Source: an uncultured SAR86 cluster bacterium
GTDB taxonomy: Bacteria; Pseudomonadota; Gammaproteobacteria; Magnimaribacterales; D2472
Length of the DNA: 47,130 nucleotides
Direction: 5' to 3'
Assembly (NCBI GenBank): GCA_902556105.1
Contig: CACDUZ010000006.1
Coordinates: forward strand, 1 to 47,130
This document shows, piece after piece, positions 28,021 to 37,613 of this stretch (position 1 is the stretch's first letter; each line of letters opens with the position of its first letter). The notes below the pieces were generated by a model, which worked only from the letters and a program-made list of their open reading frames with translations, did no database searches and had not been told where the DNA came from. The position numbers and the translations under genes are program-made.

Positions 28021-28893
28021 TTAGGCTCTATCTGCTTTATCTTTATTATTTGCATCTCTAATTAATTTTCTCATATTTTCCCAATCATCATCAGATAACT
28101 TATCTAACTGTGAAAATGTACCTCCACCAGTTAAATACTGAGCGCCATCAATTCCAATAGTTTGGCCAGTTAAATAATCACATCCATCAGCCATTAGAAA
28201 AGTTGCAAGATTTTGTAATTCAATCATTTCACCAACTCTACCTAATGGAACAGTGCTCATCATCCCATCATCATTACTATCATCTGGATTGAGTCTCTCC
28301 CATGCTCCTTTTGTAGGAAACGGACCGGGAGCGATCCCATTAACCTTAATTCCATATTTACCCCATTCTGCTGCTAAAGATTTAGTCATTGCATTAATTC
28401 CAGATTTAGACATTGCAGAAGGGACAACATAAGGTGAACCAGTCCATACCCATGTAGTAAGGATGTTAATTATAGAAGCTTTATGTGATGCTTCTATAAG
28501 TCTTTTTCCTACAGAATGTGTCATGTAGAAAGTTCCATGAAATACTATATTTGCTATTGCATCAAATCCTTTATGAGATAGGTCTTTGGTAGGAGAAATA
28601 AAATTACCTGCTGCATTATTTACCAAGCCATCTAATAAGCCTTCGTCAAAGATGGACTGAACATAGTCATCTACATCTTTAGAAGCTCTAATGTCTAAAG
28701 TTTGATAATGAACCTTAGTACCATGTTTATTGGAAATCTCATCTGATGTTTCTTTGAGAACATTTTCTCTTCGCCCACAAATATATAATTCAGCACCATG
28801 TTCAGCAAAATGATTAGCCATTTCTTTTCCCAAACCAGTGCCACCACCAGTAATTAGAATTCTTTTTCCTTCCAATAGATCTTTCTTAAACAT
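28021..28893 (-). CDS. Short-chain dehydrogenase, 2,4-dienoyl-CoA reductase-like
   Basis: The 290-residue protein has the Rossmann TGGGTGLGKEMA motif near residues 15-26 and NNAAGNFISP near 107-116. The active-site region reads VVPSAMSKSGINAMTKSLAAEW: the usual YxxxK is SxxxK, exactly as in mitochondrial-type 2,4-dienoyl-CoA reductases, followed by GIAPGPFPTKGAW. It probably reduces unsaturated fatty acyl-CoA with NADPH, feeding beta-oxidation and the ETF system encoded in this window. It lies 11 bases after hemH and 11 before the aldehyde dehydrogenase gene. Confidence 0.85.
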   Translation of the reverse strand: MFKKDLLEGKRILITGGGTGLGKEMANHFAEHGAELYICGRRENVLKETSDEISNKHGTKVHYQTLDIRASKDVDDYVQSIFDEGLLDGLVNNAAGNFISPTKDLSHKGFDAIANIVFHGTFYMTHSVGKRLIEASHKASIINILTTWVWTGSPYVVPSAMSKSGINAMTKSLAAEWGKYGIKVNGIAPGPFPTKGAWERLNPDDSNDDGMMSTVPLGRVGEMIELQNLATFLMADGCDYLTGQTIGIDGAQYLTGGGTFSQLDKLSDDDWENMRKLIRDANNKDKADRA

Positions 28894-28904
28894 TTTTAAA
28901 ATCC

Positions 28905-29903
28905 TTATTTAATAATATCAATAATAGCATCTGCCCATGAATCTGAGTAATTAAGTGATTCAACATAATCTAATACTTCACCACCAGTTTCTAGAAATAG
29001 CTCTTTATATTCATCGCCTATCTCGATAATTGTTTCTAAGCAATCAGCAGTAAATGCAGGAGAAAATACTAATATTTTTTTATTGCCTTCTTTAGCTAGA
29101 TTCTCTAGAACTTCATCTGTGAATGGGTTTAACCATTTATTTGTTAGTCTAGATTGATAGGTAACAATGTAATCATCAGGACTAATATTTAGTCTTGAAG
29201 CAAGAATTTTTGTATTTTCATAAGTTGTAGCTTTATAGCAGTATTTATTTTTTTCTGTAATACCAATTTCACAATCATGATCACTACAAACTGAATCATT
29301 ATAGACATTATCTACATGACTATTTGGTACTCCATGATAGCTAAATATGATTTTGTCATAAGAATCTAATTGAAATTTAGCTGTTTTTTCAACCCATGCA
29401 TCTATAAACTTTTCATTATCATAAAACTGATTAATAAATTTAATATTTGGGACAACCCATTTCTTTGAAATTATTCTAGAAATTTCTTCATAAACTGACC
29501 CAGTAGTTGCGGCTGCATAATGAGGAAAAAGAGGAAGAATAATAATTTCATCAGGGTTATTATCCAGAATTTCATCGATAACACTTTCTATGGATGGATT
29601 TTGGTATCGCATTGCATAATAAACATCTACGTCTTGAAGTTTAGTTTCTAATTTTTCACTTAATTTTTTTGTGTTATGAAGTAATGGCGATCCTGATTCA
29701 TCATCCCAGACTTGCTTATAAATCTTTGATGATGAGAATGATCTTGTTGGACAAATTATAAGATTGACCAGAAGAAATCTTAAAATAGGATTTATATTTA
29801 TTACACGGCCATCCATAAGGAACTGTCTGAGATACTTAAACACACTAAAGTAAGAAGGACTGTCAGGCGTTCCTAAGTTTATAATTAATAATGCTTTTTT
29901 CAT
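28905..29903 (-). CDS. hemH: Ferrochelatase
   Basis: Ferrochelatase of about 332 residues inserts Fe2+ into protoporphyrin IX at the end of haem synthesis. It has LLIINLGTPDSP at the N-terminus, ILPLFPHYAAATTGS near residues 120-134, the FSYHGVP motif with the metal-binding His near 187-193, and a FSPAFTADCLETIIEI C-terminal motif. I start it at the ATG at 29903, which overlaps the MFS gene stop as ATGA. A longer in-frame start at 29963 would add 20 residues with no family match. Confidence 0.93.
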   Translation of the reverse strand: MKKALLIINLGTPDSPSYFSVFKYLRQFLMDGRVININPILRFLLVNLIICPTRSFSSSKIYKQVWDDESGSPLLHNTKKLSEKLETKLQDVDVYYAMRYQNPSIESVIDEILDNNPDEIIILPLFPHYAAATTGSVYEEISRIISKKWVVPNIKFINQFYDNEKFIDAWVEKTAKFQLDSYDKIIFSYHGVPNSHVDNVYNDSVCSDHDCEIGITEKNKYCYKATTYENTKILASRLNISPDDYIVTYQSRLTNKWLNPFTDEVLENLAKEGNKKILVFSPAFTADCLETIIEIGDEYKELFLETGGEVLDYVESLNYSDSWADAIIDIIK

Positions 29904-31093
29904 AAAGATTCTGTATTTCTGATCATTGGGTGAAATATTATAAATAATATTAACCCAATACATAAGATTGAACTGAAATAATACAAGTACGAGGGATTAA
30001 TTGCATATATTGGCATTGCTATGAATGGAGTTGTCATATGGCCTATTGGAATAACAGACCCAAGATATCCGGCAGCTGAACCCTGGTTTTCTGGTGTTTG
30101 AGCAATTGATAATGCTGAAGATAGTGCTGGTCTTGTCATTCCAAAGCCTAAACCTAAAACAATAATAGATAGATAATAGATGGATATTTTAGGGAAAAAT
30201 GCCATTGTAAAATATGAAAAAACTAAAAGAATAGTTCCAAACAACAATAAGTTAAAATTATTCAATGGAAAGGCATCTGTGAATATGTATTGGCTAACAA
30301 TTGTTGATATAGATAACAATGTAAAGGTCATGCTGATTAATATTAAAAGATCGGGTGTGTCTCCAAATGAATCAGTGAGATAAAATCCAATGGATTGTAA
30401 CAGTGAAGACTGACAAAGGCTTAAAATTGCTGCAAGAACTAAAAATGGCCAAATAGTTTTTGAATACCAGCTTATTTTTTTAACATTATCATTATTTCTT
30501 ATTTTTTGAATATTAGTAGATTTAAGGTTTAAATATATGCCAGTTGCTGCAACGAAAGCTAAAAATGAAAATACGTAAAATGGAGTTTCTTTAGTTACTA
30601 AGAACAAAAAGCCTCCTAATAAAGGTCCAGCAACAGTTCCAAGTAAAAAGCTAGACTCTAATCTTGCAAATTTTAATGTTCTTTTCTCTTTAGTTGTTAT
30701 ATCTGCGGTATATGCAAATGACGCAGGTCTAGTTGCTGATCCTAATAATCCATTTATAAGCCTTCCTAGAACAAGTGCTGGGAATAAGAATGCAACATCT
30801 AATATATTTCTTTCAACTAAAAATAGTGGTGTTATCAGTGCTATCAATGAAACTGCATATCCTATCAAGCCCAATATCGCAATATTGCGTCTCCCATAAA
30901 TATCACTTGCTCTTCCCCAGTATGCGCTTGTAATTGCCCATGCAAATGCTGAAATCGCAAATATTAACGATGTTTGAATAACACTTAATCCAAGATCTCT
31001 TGCAAGAGGCGGCACAAGAACAAAAACAAAAGACTGCCCTAGACCAACAGTAAATAGGCCAAACTTTAACCAAGATGATCCAGATATAGACAT
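29900..31093 (-). CDS. Major facilitator superfamily transporter
   Basis: The 397-residue protein has about 12 helices. The loop after helix 2 carries the MFS motif WGRASDIYGRRNIAILG near residues 60-76, and helix 5 contains GTVAGPLLGGFLF. This resembles drug:H+ antiporters of the DHA1 type. The substrate is unknown. It begins one base inside the trpS stop and overlaps hemH by 4 bases, so it is part of the long operon. Confidence 0.82.
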   Translation of the reverse strand: MSISGSSWLKFGLFTVGLGQSFVFVLVPPLARDLGLSVIQTSLIFAISAFAWAITSAYWGRASDIYGRRNIAILGLIGYAVSLIALITPLFLVERNILDVAFLFPALVLGRLINGLLGSATRPASFAYTADITTKEKRTLKFARLESSFLLGTVAGPLLGGFLFLVTKETPFYVFSFLAFVAATGIYLNLKSTNIQKIRNNDNVKKISWYSKTIWPFLVLAAILSLCQSSLLQSIGFYLTDSFGDTPDLLILISMTFTLLSISTIVSQYIFTDAFPLNNFNLLLFGTILLVFSYFTMAFFPKISIYYLSIIVLGLGFGMTRPALSSALSIAQTPENQGSAAGYLGSVIPIGHMTTPFIAMPIYAINPSYLYYFSSILCIGLILFIIFHPMIRNTESL

Positions 31094-32085
31094 TAAGAGA
31101 TTTTATTTATTCCAATTTTTTCTCTTATCTTTAAGATTTTTTCCTTTGCTATTATTCTAGCTTTTTTTGATCCATCACTTAGAAGATCATTTATGTATTC
31201 TTTATTTTGAGAAAGCTCTTCATATTTAGATCTAATCGGCACAAGCTCACTGTTAATCACATCAAATAATTTTTCTTTTGCCTCACCCCAAGATATTCCT
31301 TCATCATATAATGTTTGAAATTCCTTTACTGAGTCTTCACCTGCAAAATTTTGATATAAATCAAACACAGTGCAATTTGATGAGTCCTTAGGCTCACCGG
31401 GCTCCAATGAATTAGTAACTATTTTCATTATCGACTTTTTTAATTTTTTTTCGGTATCTAATAACGGTATTACATTCCCATATGACTTACTCATTTTTCT
31501 TCCATCTAATCCTAAAACAACCTTCTCATTGTCTTGAATAATAGGCTCAGGGATAGTCAACAATTCTGAGTATAAATAATTAAATCTTGTAGCTATGTCA
31601 CGAGTCATTTCTAGATGTTGGATTTGATCTGAGCCAACTGGCACATGAGTTGAGTCGAACATTAAGATATCTGCTGCCATAAGTATGGGATAAGAGAATA
31701 AGCCCATTGTTATGCCCTTATCTGGATCATTTGTATTTAATGAGCTGGCTGCTTTATATGCATGCGCTCTGTTCATTAAGCCTTTTGCAGTTATGCAATT
31801 TAAAATCCAACTTAATTCTAGGATTTCAGGAACATCAGATTGTCTATAAAAATAACTTCTATCTGGATCGAGTCCACACGAAAGCCATGCAAGTGCAATA
31901 CTTTCGACAGAAGTCCCAATTTCAGTAGCATTTTGATTCTTTATTATTGAATGGTAATCAGCAAGGAAGAAAAAAGATTCATCTGAGCTGCTAGCCATCT
32001 TAAGCGCTGGTCTAATGGCACCAATATAATTACCTATATGAGGTATCCCAGTTGTAGTAATTCCTGTTAGAATTCGCTTTTTCAT
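31093..32085 (-). CDS. trpS: Tryptophanyl-tRNA synthetase
   Basis: The 330-residue class I synthetase has the HIGH-type motif in TTGIPHIGNYIGA (residues 11-23), the LMAADILMF segment near 135-143, PVGSDQIQHLEMTRDIA near 149-165, and the KMSKS loop in GRKMSKSYGN near 195-204. The length fits bacterial TrpS. It appears to be the first gene of the long minus-strand operon and is divergent from the DUF349 gene across 33 bases. Confidence 0.95.
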   Translation of the reverse strand: MKKRILTGITTTGIPHIGNYIGAIRPALKMASSSDESFFFLADYHSIIKNQNATEIGTSVESIALAWLSCGLDPDRSYFYRQSDVPEILELSWILNCITAKGLMNRAHAYKAASSLNTNDPDKGITMGLFSYPILMAADILMFDSTHVPVGSDQIQHLEMTRDIATRFNYLYSELLTIPEPIIQDNEKVVLGLDGRKMSKSYGNVIPLLDTEKKLKKSIMKIVTNSLEPGEPKDSSNCTVFDLYQNFAGEDSVKEFQTLYDEGISWGEAKEKLFDVINSELVPIRSKYEELSQNKEYINDLLSDGSKKARIIAKEKILKIREKIGINKIS

Positions 32086-32118
32086 TTAGTATAATTATAA
32101 ACATCATATAAAAATATT
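32086..32118. promoter_or_regulatory. Short divergent promoter region between trpS and the DUF349 gene
   Basis: The gap is only 33 bases and is nearly all A and T. TATAAT reads on the plus strand at 32090-32095. On the minus strand a TATAAT also ends about 7 bases before the trpS ATG, which would give a very short leader. -35 boxes would lie inside the opposing genes; none is convincing. Confidence 0.3.
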
Positions 32119-33543
32119 GTGGAAACTAGTCAACATTTATTTAAAGAGTTAGAAGAAGCTGAAAAGTTGTTTTCAGATGGGGCAATTAAAAATGCTCAAA
32201 AGAAAGTTAGAAATGTTTTAAAGCAATCAAGAGCTCTTTCAAAAATACCAAATAAATTAAGACATAAGATTAATGCTGCAACTAGCAAATCAAGATATTT
32301 TGATGAAATTTCATCTTTTGCTGCAAATCCTAAAAGAGATAGTCTTATAGATGAGATTAACACATTAATAAATAACCCATTAGATAACCCTAAAAAACAT
32401 GCTCATGTCATTCATGATATTCAAGCTCAATGGCAGTTATTAGATATTTCAAGTAAGCCTGCTTCAAAACAACAGTGGTTAAAATTCAATGAATTAACAA
32501 ATAAAGCATGGGAGCCATGCAAAGAGTATTTCGAAGAAATAAAAGAAATAAAGCTTAATAATGCCAAAGAAAGAGAAATATTAATTAATGAAATAAATGA
32601 GTATGTTAATCAAAATGAAAAAAAATGGAGAAATGCTAAAGATCTAATAATATATCTTCAAAAAATTTTTCAAAGGTGGCAAAAATTTACACCCGTTCTT
32701 GATGATGACTTTATTGTGCTGAAAAATAAGTTTTTTGAAGCAAAAAAACCAATAAATGAAGAAATTAAAAAACAGGAAAATAACAATGCAAAGGCAAAAG
32801 AATTACTCATTGAGAAAGTAGCTCAAATCAATAATGAAGATAGCCAGATATGTATAAATGAATTTAAAAAATTAAAAGATGAGTGGATGAAAATTGGTAT
32901 AGCCGGCAAAAAGACAGATAAAATTTTATGGGATAAATTTAATAAAAATGCTGATAGATTCTTTGAAGAAAAAAAACAGATTATTAATGATGAAATTGAA
33001 TTAATAAAAAATCTTAACAAAGAACTGAATGAAGGTGCCAAGTCGATTGGCATAGTAAATGATGAACTCTTAAAGATTCAAAATGTGAAAAATACCCAAG
33101 AATTCAAAAAAATTATTTCTGATATAAAGAAACAATCAGATAAATTAAAAATAGAAAAAAAAGAAAAGAAAGTTGAGACATATAAAAATATATACGCATC
33201 TTTGATTAAAAAAGATGGCGTTGACAATATACCAAACATCTTTTCTAGTTCAGTCACAAACTCATATACAAACAATAAATCTAATGAAAGTGAGCTGTAC
33301 TACGTTTGTATTAAACTAGAGATTCTGGCAGGAGTTGATTCTTTAAAAAAAGATTTAGAACTTCGTAATTCTATTCAATTAGAGTTGCTTAGCAATAAAT
33401 TTAATAAATCTAATAAATCTATGCCAAATGATCTAGAGTCACTTTTACTTCATTTTATTAATCATTTTTCAATTAAAGATGAAAAAGATATCTATAAAAA
33501 ACTTTGGAAAAGAATTGAAAAATGCATCGAGATTTTAATTTAG
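32119..33543 (+). CDS. DUF349-family coiled-coil protein
   Basis: The 474-residue, highly charged helical protein starts at a GTG. DUF349 repeats are recognisable by their W/K-rich spacing: IQAQWQLLD near residues 108-116, then WLKFNELTNKAWEPCKEYFEE, and repeated LIYLQKIFQRWQKF and FKKLKDEWMKIG units each followed by a WxxFxxxxxxFF segment. Long coiled coils link them. Family members have no assigned biochemistry in most bacteria. It stands alone on the plus strand and its stop overlaps the convergent symporter gene by 4 bases. Confidence 0.82.
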   Translation: METSQHLFKELEEAEKLFSDGAIKNAQKKVRNVLKQSRALSKIPNKLRHKINAATSKSRYFDEISSFAANPKRDSLIDEINTLINNPLDNPKKHAHVIHDIQAQWQLLDISSKPASKQQWLKFNELTNKAWEPCKEYFEEIKEIKLNNAKEREILINEINEYVNQNEKKWRNAKDLIIYLQKIFQRWQKFTPVLDDDFIVLKNKFFEAKKPINEEIKKQENNNAKAKELLIEKVAQINNEDSQICINEFKKLKDEWMKIGIAGKKTDKILWDKFNKNADRFFEEKKQIINDEIELIKNLNKELNEGAKSIGIVNDELLKIQNVKNTQEFKKIISDIKKQSDKLKIEKKEKKVETYKNIYASLIKKDGVDNIPNIFSSSVTNSYTNNKSNESELYYVCIKLEILAGVDSLKKDLELRNSIQLELLSNKFNKSNKSMPNDLESLLLHFINHFSIKDEKDIYKKLWKRIEKCIEILI

Positions 33544-34934
33544 TTCTTTAATTCAAGTGCTTTCATTATTTCTTTGTGCTTTTTAGCAGACAAAGAATAC
33601 TTATAGAAAATAATTAAGGGCACTATCATTAGTAGAGTTGTTACTGGTCCTTGAACAAAAGCAAGAGAATAAGCTTGTTCAGCTGTATGGTTTGATCTAT
33701 CAAAATTAATAATATTTAAAACTTGTCCTGCAAAAAATGAACCTAAGCCTGCATTTAGTTTTTGCATAAATCCAACTGTTGCAAATAAAATTCCCTCTTG
33801 TCTCTTTCCACTTTGAAGCTCAACCTCATCAGCAATATCTCCAACCATTGAGTCTCTGACCATTATTCCTGTAATGTTAAATGTAATTAAAAAGAGTAAG
33901 AAAGAACTGATAAAGAATACTAATTGTAACGACCCTTTTTCAGGTGTTAATCCAAGGTTGTACATAATAAAAGCAGCTGGTGATAACACCCCTACAGCCC
34001 CAATACAAACAAGTACAATCAGTCTCTTATCATAAAGGTCAACCAGTCTAGGCGTAAGATAGAACGCAAATAATGTAGCTACTAAATATATAGGTAAAAA
34101 ATATTTTATTTGAGTTGCTTCAAACTCCCAAAAATATGTATTAACAAATAAGGTTAGAGTGTTTGCCAAGCCCCAAGATAAAGATAAAAAAAGATTACCA
34201 AAGAAAAAAATTAAAAAAGATTTATTTCCAAGTGCAATTTTAAGTTCTTTAAGAATATCTCCTAAAGATATAGAACCAGACCATTTTGACAGAGCCTTTA
34301 CTTCATTTTTTGTACTAAAAGATGAATACAAAACAGTGATTACCATCACGATAGCTCCTGTTATGGCAAACGGCAACCATGCATCAGGATTTAACTGACC
34401 TTGTGGATATTCTGGAGTTGATGCAAAAAAAATGCCATAACCTAAAAACGCATTACTTAAGCCTGCTACCCATGCAATCATTTCTCGCCATGACATCAAT
34501 AGAGTTCTTTCCTCATAATTTTTTGTTACTTCACCACCAAAAGCTCTATGGGGAATATCAAATAATGTCATCCCAATTCTTGTTAAGATTGTGAAGATTG
34601 TCATCCATACAAATAAATCATTTTGAGACATATCCCAATCTTGTCTTGGTGCAAATAAAAATATATAGCCTAGAGACATAGGAATAAAGGAAATAAACAT
34701 ATAAGGATGTCTTCTTCCAAATGATGAATTTGTTCTATCTGAAATTGTGCCCATTAATGGATCAGTAAATGCATCAAAACAAAGAGCAATAAAAATTGCA
34801 GATCCAGCTAATCCTGGATTAAGTCCAATAATATTGCTATAAAAAAATAGTAAGAAAAATGTAAAAGTATCTGTTTTGATGCCATTTGGTATCGCACCAA
34901 TAGAATAATTTATTTTAAACTTATTGGTTAACAT
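33540..34934 (-). CDS. GPH-family (glycoside-pentoside-hexuronide:cation) symporter
   Basis: The 464-residue, 12-helix transporter has the GPH/MelB family features: an N-terminal YSIGAIPNGIKTD, a DAFTDPLMGTISDRTNSSFGRRHPYM motif near residues 54-79, and PHRAFGGEVTKNYEERT near 127-143. Members import sugars or related compounds with Na+ or H+. It is the last gene of the operon with two alpha/beta hydrolases, an HD-domain protein and a thioesterase, 4 bases after the hydrolase gene. Confidence 0.85.
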   Translation of the reverse strand: MLTNKFKINYSIGAIPNGIKTDTFTFFLLFFYSNIIGLNPGLAGSAIFIALCFDAFTDPLMGTISDRTNSSFGRRHPYMFISFIPMSLGYIFLFAPRQDWDMSQNDLFVWMTIFTILTRIGMTLFDIPHRAFGGEVTKNYEERTLLMSWREMIAWVAGLSNAFLGYGIFFASTPEYPQGQLNPDAWLPFAITGAIVMVITVLYSSFSTKNEVKALSKWSGSISLGDILKELKIALGNKSFLIFFFGNLFLSLSWGLANTLTLFVNTYFWEFEATQIKYFLPIYLVATLFAFYLTPRLVDLYDKRLIVLVCIGAVGVLSPAAFIMYNLGLTPEKGSLQLVFFISSFLLFLITFNITGIMVRDSMVGDIADEVELQSGKRQEGILFATVGFMQKLNAGLGSFFAGQVLNIINFDRSNHTAEQAYSLAFVQGPVTTLLMIVPLIIFYKYSLSAKKHKEIMKALELKN

Positions 34935-34938
34935 TAAC

Positions 34939-35921
34939 TTAACCAGTTAAATGATTAAGGAGATCATCTTTGAACTGAATAAATACAGGAGGTTCAATTA
35001 AATGCCTCATATCCGGTATTATTTTTAAATTGCTATCTTTTATTAATTTATTGGTTTTATATGCATTTTTTACTTTTATTAATGGATCCTCTTTTCCATG
35101 AATTATTAAGGTAGGTGCTTTTATTGACCTTACTTTTATCAAGTCTATTCTTAGAACCTAAGATTGCAGTAAGTTGTCTTCCAAAACCAGTATCATCATT
35201 ACCCCCTCTTTTGATAGAGGTAGCAGTATTTTTATAAAATTCATCTGTATTGAGATCTATTCCAGGATAACCAATCTCTTTAAAGATTTTTTCTTGATCT
35301 ATTCACTCTTTCGTCAATAGTTGAATTAGGATTTTTGGTTCTATCCATTAATAATTTTCTTACTTTTCTTGTGGGTCCATTCAATGGTGATGGCGTTGAT
35401 GCTGTTGATGCTATCAGAGTAAATGTTTTTGTTCTGGCAGGATGGCTGGATGCAATAATTTGAGCAATCATACCACCCATTGAAATTCCTAAAATATGAG
35501 CTTTATCAATATTTAGTTCGTCTAAAACTGATATAGCATCATTGGCCATATCATCAATTATGTATTCTGATTGAATGGGTAATCTAAGATAGTATCTAAT
35601 GTAACTTCTAATAATTGTATTTCCTCTTTTTTCATCAGTGAATGAATTACTTGATATTCTTGAAGATAGGCCTGTATCTCTATTATCAAAAACAATAGGT
35701 CTGAAATTATTGTCAATTAAAAATTCTATAAGATGTTCTGGCCAATTAATTAATTGTCCTCCTAGTCCCTGAACTAATAGAATTGGATCTCCATCTAATG
35801 GACCATAGTCACGATAATAAATTTCTACATTATTATTTTTAGCAACACCTTCTTCAAAGGAAAATAATTCAGAATTTGTAAACATAAGTAATATTAATAT
35901 TAGATTTTTATATAAAGGCAT
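34939..35921 (-). pseudogene. Exported alpha/beta hydrolase, broken by two frameshifts
   Basis: Three frames are needed for one protein of about 326 residues. The first has a signal peptide, the LLVQGLGGQLINWP oxyanion region, FDNRDTGLS and the nucleophile elbow GISMGGMIAQ (serine). The second, read after dropping a base in or near a run of six A (plus T6 at 35287-35292), gives EKIFKEIGYPGIDLN. The third, after another surplus base near 35145-35160, gives KAPTLIIHGKEDPL with the acid residue, and a later His. Two lesions make true decay more likely than for the other broken genes, but both again remove only a single base. It overlaps the end of the DUF3089 gene. Confidence 0.8.
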
Positions 35922-37003
35922 TTATCCTGTCTTTAATGTTCTGCCTTAATGTACCCCAAAAAAGCATGACATCAAAGGAATGAAGATCACCATTAAAAAA
36001 TTTCATTTTTTGAATGTTTTCGATTAATGGCCCCTTCGCTTCAACCAAACCCGTCTCATTATTTAAAGATGAACTGAAGCCTTGAATTCTGGTAAGTCCT
36101 ATGGATTTTTTTGGAACCAGTATGTTCTTTACGAAAACGGTCGGTAAAATCATAGTCTTGAGCTTTATTAATAATAGATAAGTTGTTCTTGTCTTCATGC
36201 CATAAAGAATCATTAGTCCAGGAAAATGGATTGGTTGAAACGATTTTTTGTATCATTGGTTCAACTGACCATCCATCTGGTTTCCAAAAAAGTGTTTTTT
36301 CTCTATTTCTCTTAAAACCCTCTACGACTGTGGACCAAGAAACTATGCAGTTGATATCATCAAAGGATGTGGATTTGGGAATATTAGGAAATACATCCTC
36401 ATAGTATATTTCTGGGATCATATAGCCAATTACATATGCACATACAAATCTTTTTTGTAAGTCAGTATTATTAATTTTTTTATTAATTAATCTTTGAGCA
36501 AGAAGTCCTCCCTGGCTGTGACCAGCGATTATAAATGGCCTATTGTCATTTAGACTGTTAATAAAAACATCAAAGGAACTTTCTATATCTTTATATGCTA
36601 AATCTAAAGCTTTCTTACCATTATCTTCTCTGTCAAAAAATGAAAAATACGTTGCTTGTCTATACTCAGGTGCAAATATATTACAAGAATCATTAAAAAC
36701 AGAAGCCTGATTTCCAAGCATAATTTCAGTTCTTTCAAAGGCAGATTTACTTTTATTAATATCAGAGTTCCATTTTTTCTCATAGAACCCTGTAGGATGA
36801 ATATAGAAAACGTCTACAGCATTATTATCTTTATTAACACTATGAGTTGAACTAGGAACATAAAATTGTTGTCCATCTATTGCAGGAGTTGCAGCCCAAT
36901 TATCAATATTTTCGTAATCAGGTGTTGATGGTATAGATTGATCACTAAAAGGTTCTTGGGGCTTCACCAGCTCAAGGAACTTCATAAAGGGGTTATCTGG
37001 CAT
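35908..37003 (-). pseudogene. DUF3089 alpha/beta-hydrolase-fold protein, frameshifted
   Basis: The first frame (about 290 residues) has AVDVFYIHPTGFY, NIFAPEYRQATYFSF, the nucleophile elbow AGHSQGGLLAQRL near residues 169-181, and CIVSWST, all typical of DUF3089. The C-terminus is in another frame: KKSIGLTRIQGFSSSL, then LHSFDVMLFWGTLRQNIKDR, with the conserved catalytic-His and LFW region. Dropping one A from a run of seven (plus T7 at 36106-36112) joins them as TGSKKSIGL, giving about 364 residues. It is probably an esterase. It lies directly after the HD-domain gene. Confidence 0.8.
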
Positions 37004-37576
37004 TTATGATTGTAGATATATAGATCTTTTTGGTTTTTTAAAAAGGTCTTTAACCATTGGAATAAAATATTCTAGGTCAAGTGTATCGTAATCAGGATCA
37101 AAACTATTTTGATCGTACTTTTCACAAAATTCTCTACAACTGTCAAAGAAAGGCTCATCAGCATATTTATCTCTCATATTTTTATCTAGTCCTAAAAACT
37201 CAAAGAAGTAATATCCTTGGAAAATGCCGTGATGTTTAACTATCCAATAATTTTCATCAGAAACAAATGGTTGCAAAATAGTGGCAGCAAGTTCTGCATG
37301 ATTAGCTGGAGCTAAATTGTCTCCAATATCATGTATTAATGCACAAACTACATATTCATCATCCCTGCCATCTCTATGAGCTCTTGTAGCAGTTTGTAAT
37401 GAATGTGTAAGCCTATCTACTTGGAAGCCACCGTAATCATTCTCAAGCATCTTAAGATGATCTATAACTTTATCAGCTAAGTGGTTGTAATCTTCAGCAT
37501 TGCTAGCTGCTATGATTGAATAATCTTCAGCATCACCATCAACCATTTGTGTAAATTTAGCTCTTTTTTCGGTCAT
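37004..37576 (-). CDS. HD-domain protein of the PhnZ/MIOX-like type
   Basis: The 190-residue protein has an HD metal site: H58 in RLTHSLQTAT, H82-D83 in LIHDIGD, H93 in NHAE, H115 and H116 in KHHG, and an aspartate at about 160-162 in SFDPDYD. This ligand spacing resembles the diiron oxygenases PhnZ and myo-inositol oxygenase more than phosphodiesterases, and the FQGYYFFEFLG segment also fits that group. An organophosphonate or polyol oxygenase role is an inference; no phosphonate genes are nearby. It ends one base before the DUF3089 start. Confidence 0.7.
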   Translation of the reverse strand: MTEKRAKFTQMVDGDAEDYSIIAASNAEDYNHLADKVIDHLKMLENDYGGFQVDRLTHSLQTATRAHRDGRDDEYVVCALIHDIGDNLAPANHAELAATILQPFVSDENYWIVKHHGIFQGYYFFEFLGLDKNMRDKYADEPFFDSCREFCEKYDQNSFDPDYDTLDLEYFIPMVKDLFKKPKRSIYLQS

Positions 37577-37613
37577 CCAAAAATTATATATTAAAAAAGA
37601 ATATAGAAAAATT

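Noticed and set aside
29904..29963. Longer N-terminus for ferrochelatase
   Set aside because: The extra 20 residues do not fit the family, and the ATG at 29903 forms an ATGA overlap with the preceding stop.
30180..30383. Plus-strand open frame inside the MFS transporter gene
   Set aside because: Antisense shadow of a transmembrane coding region with no ribosome site.
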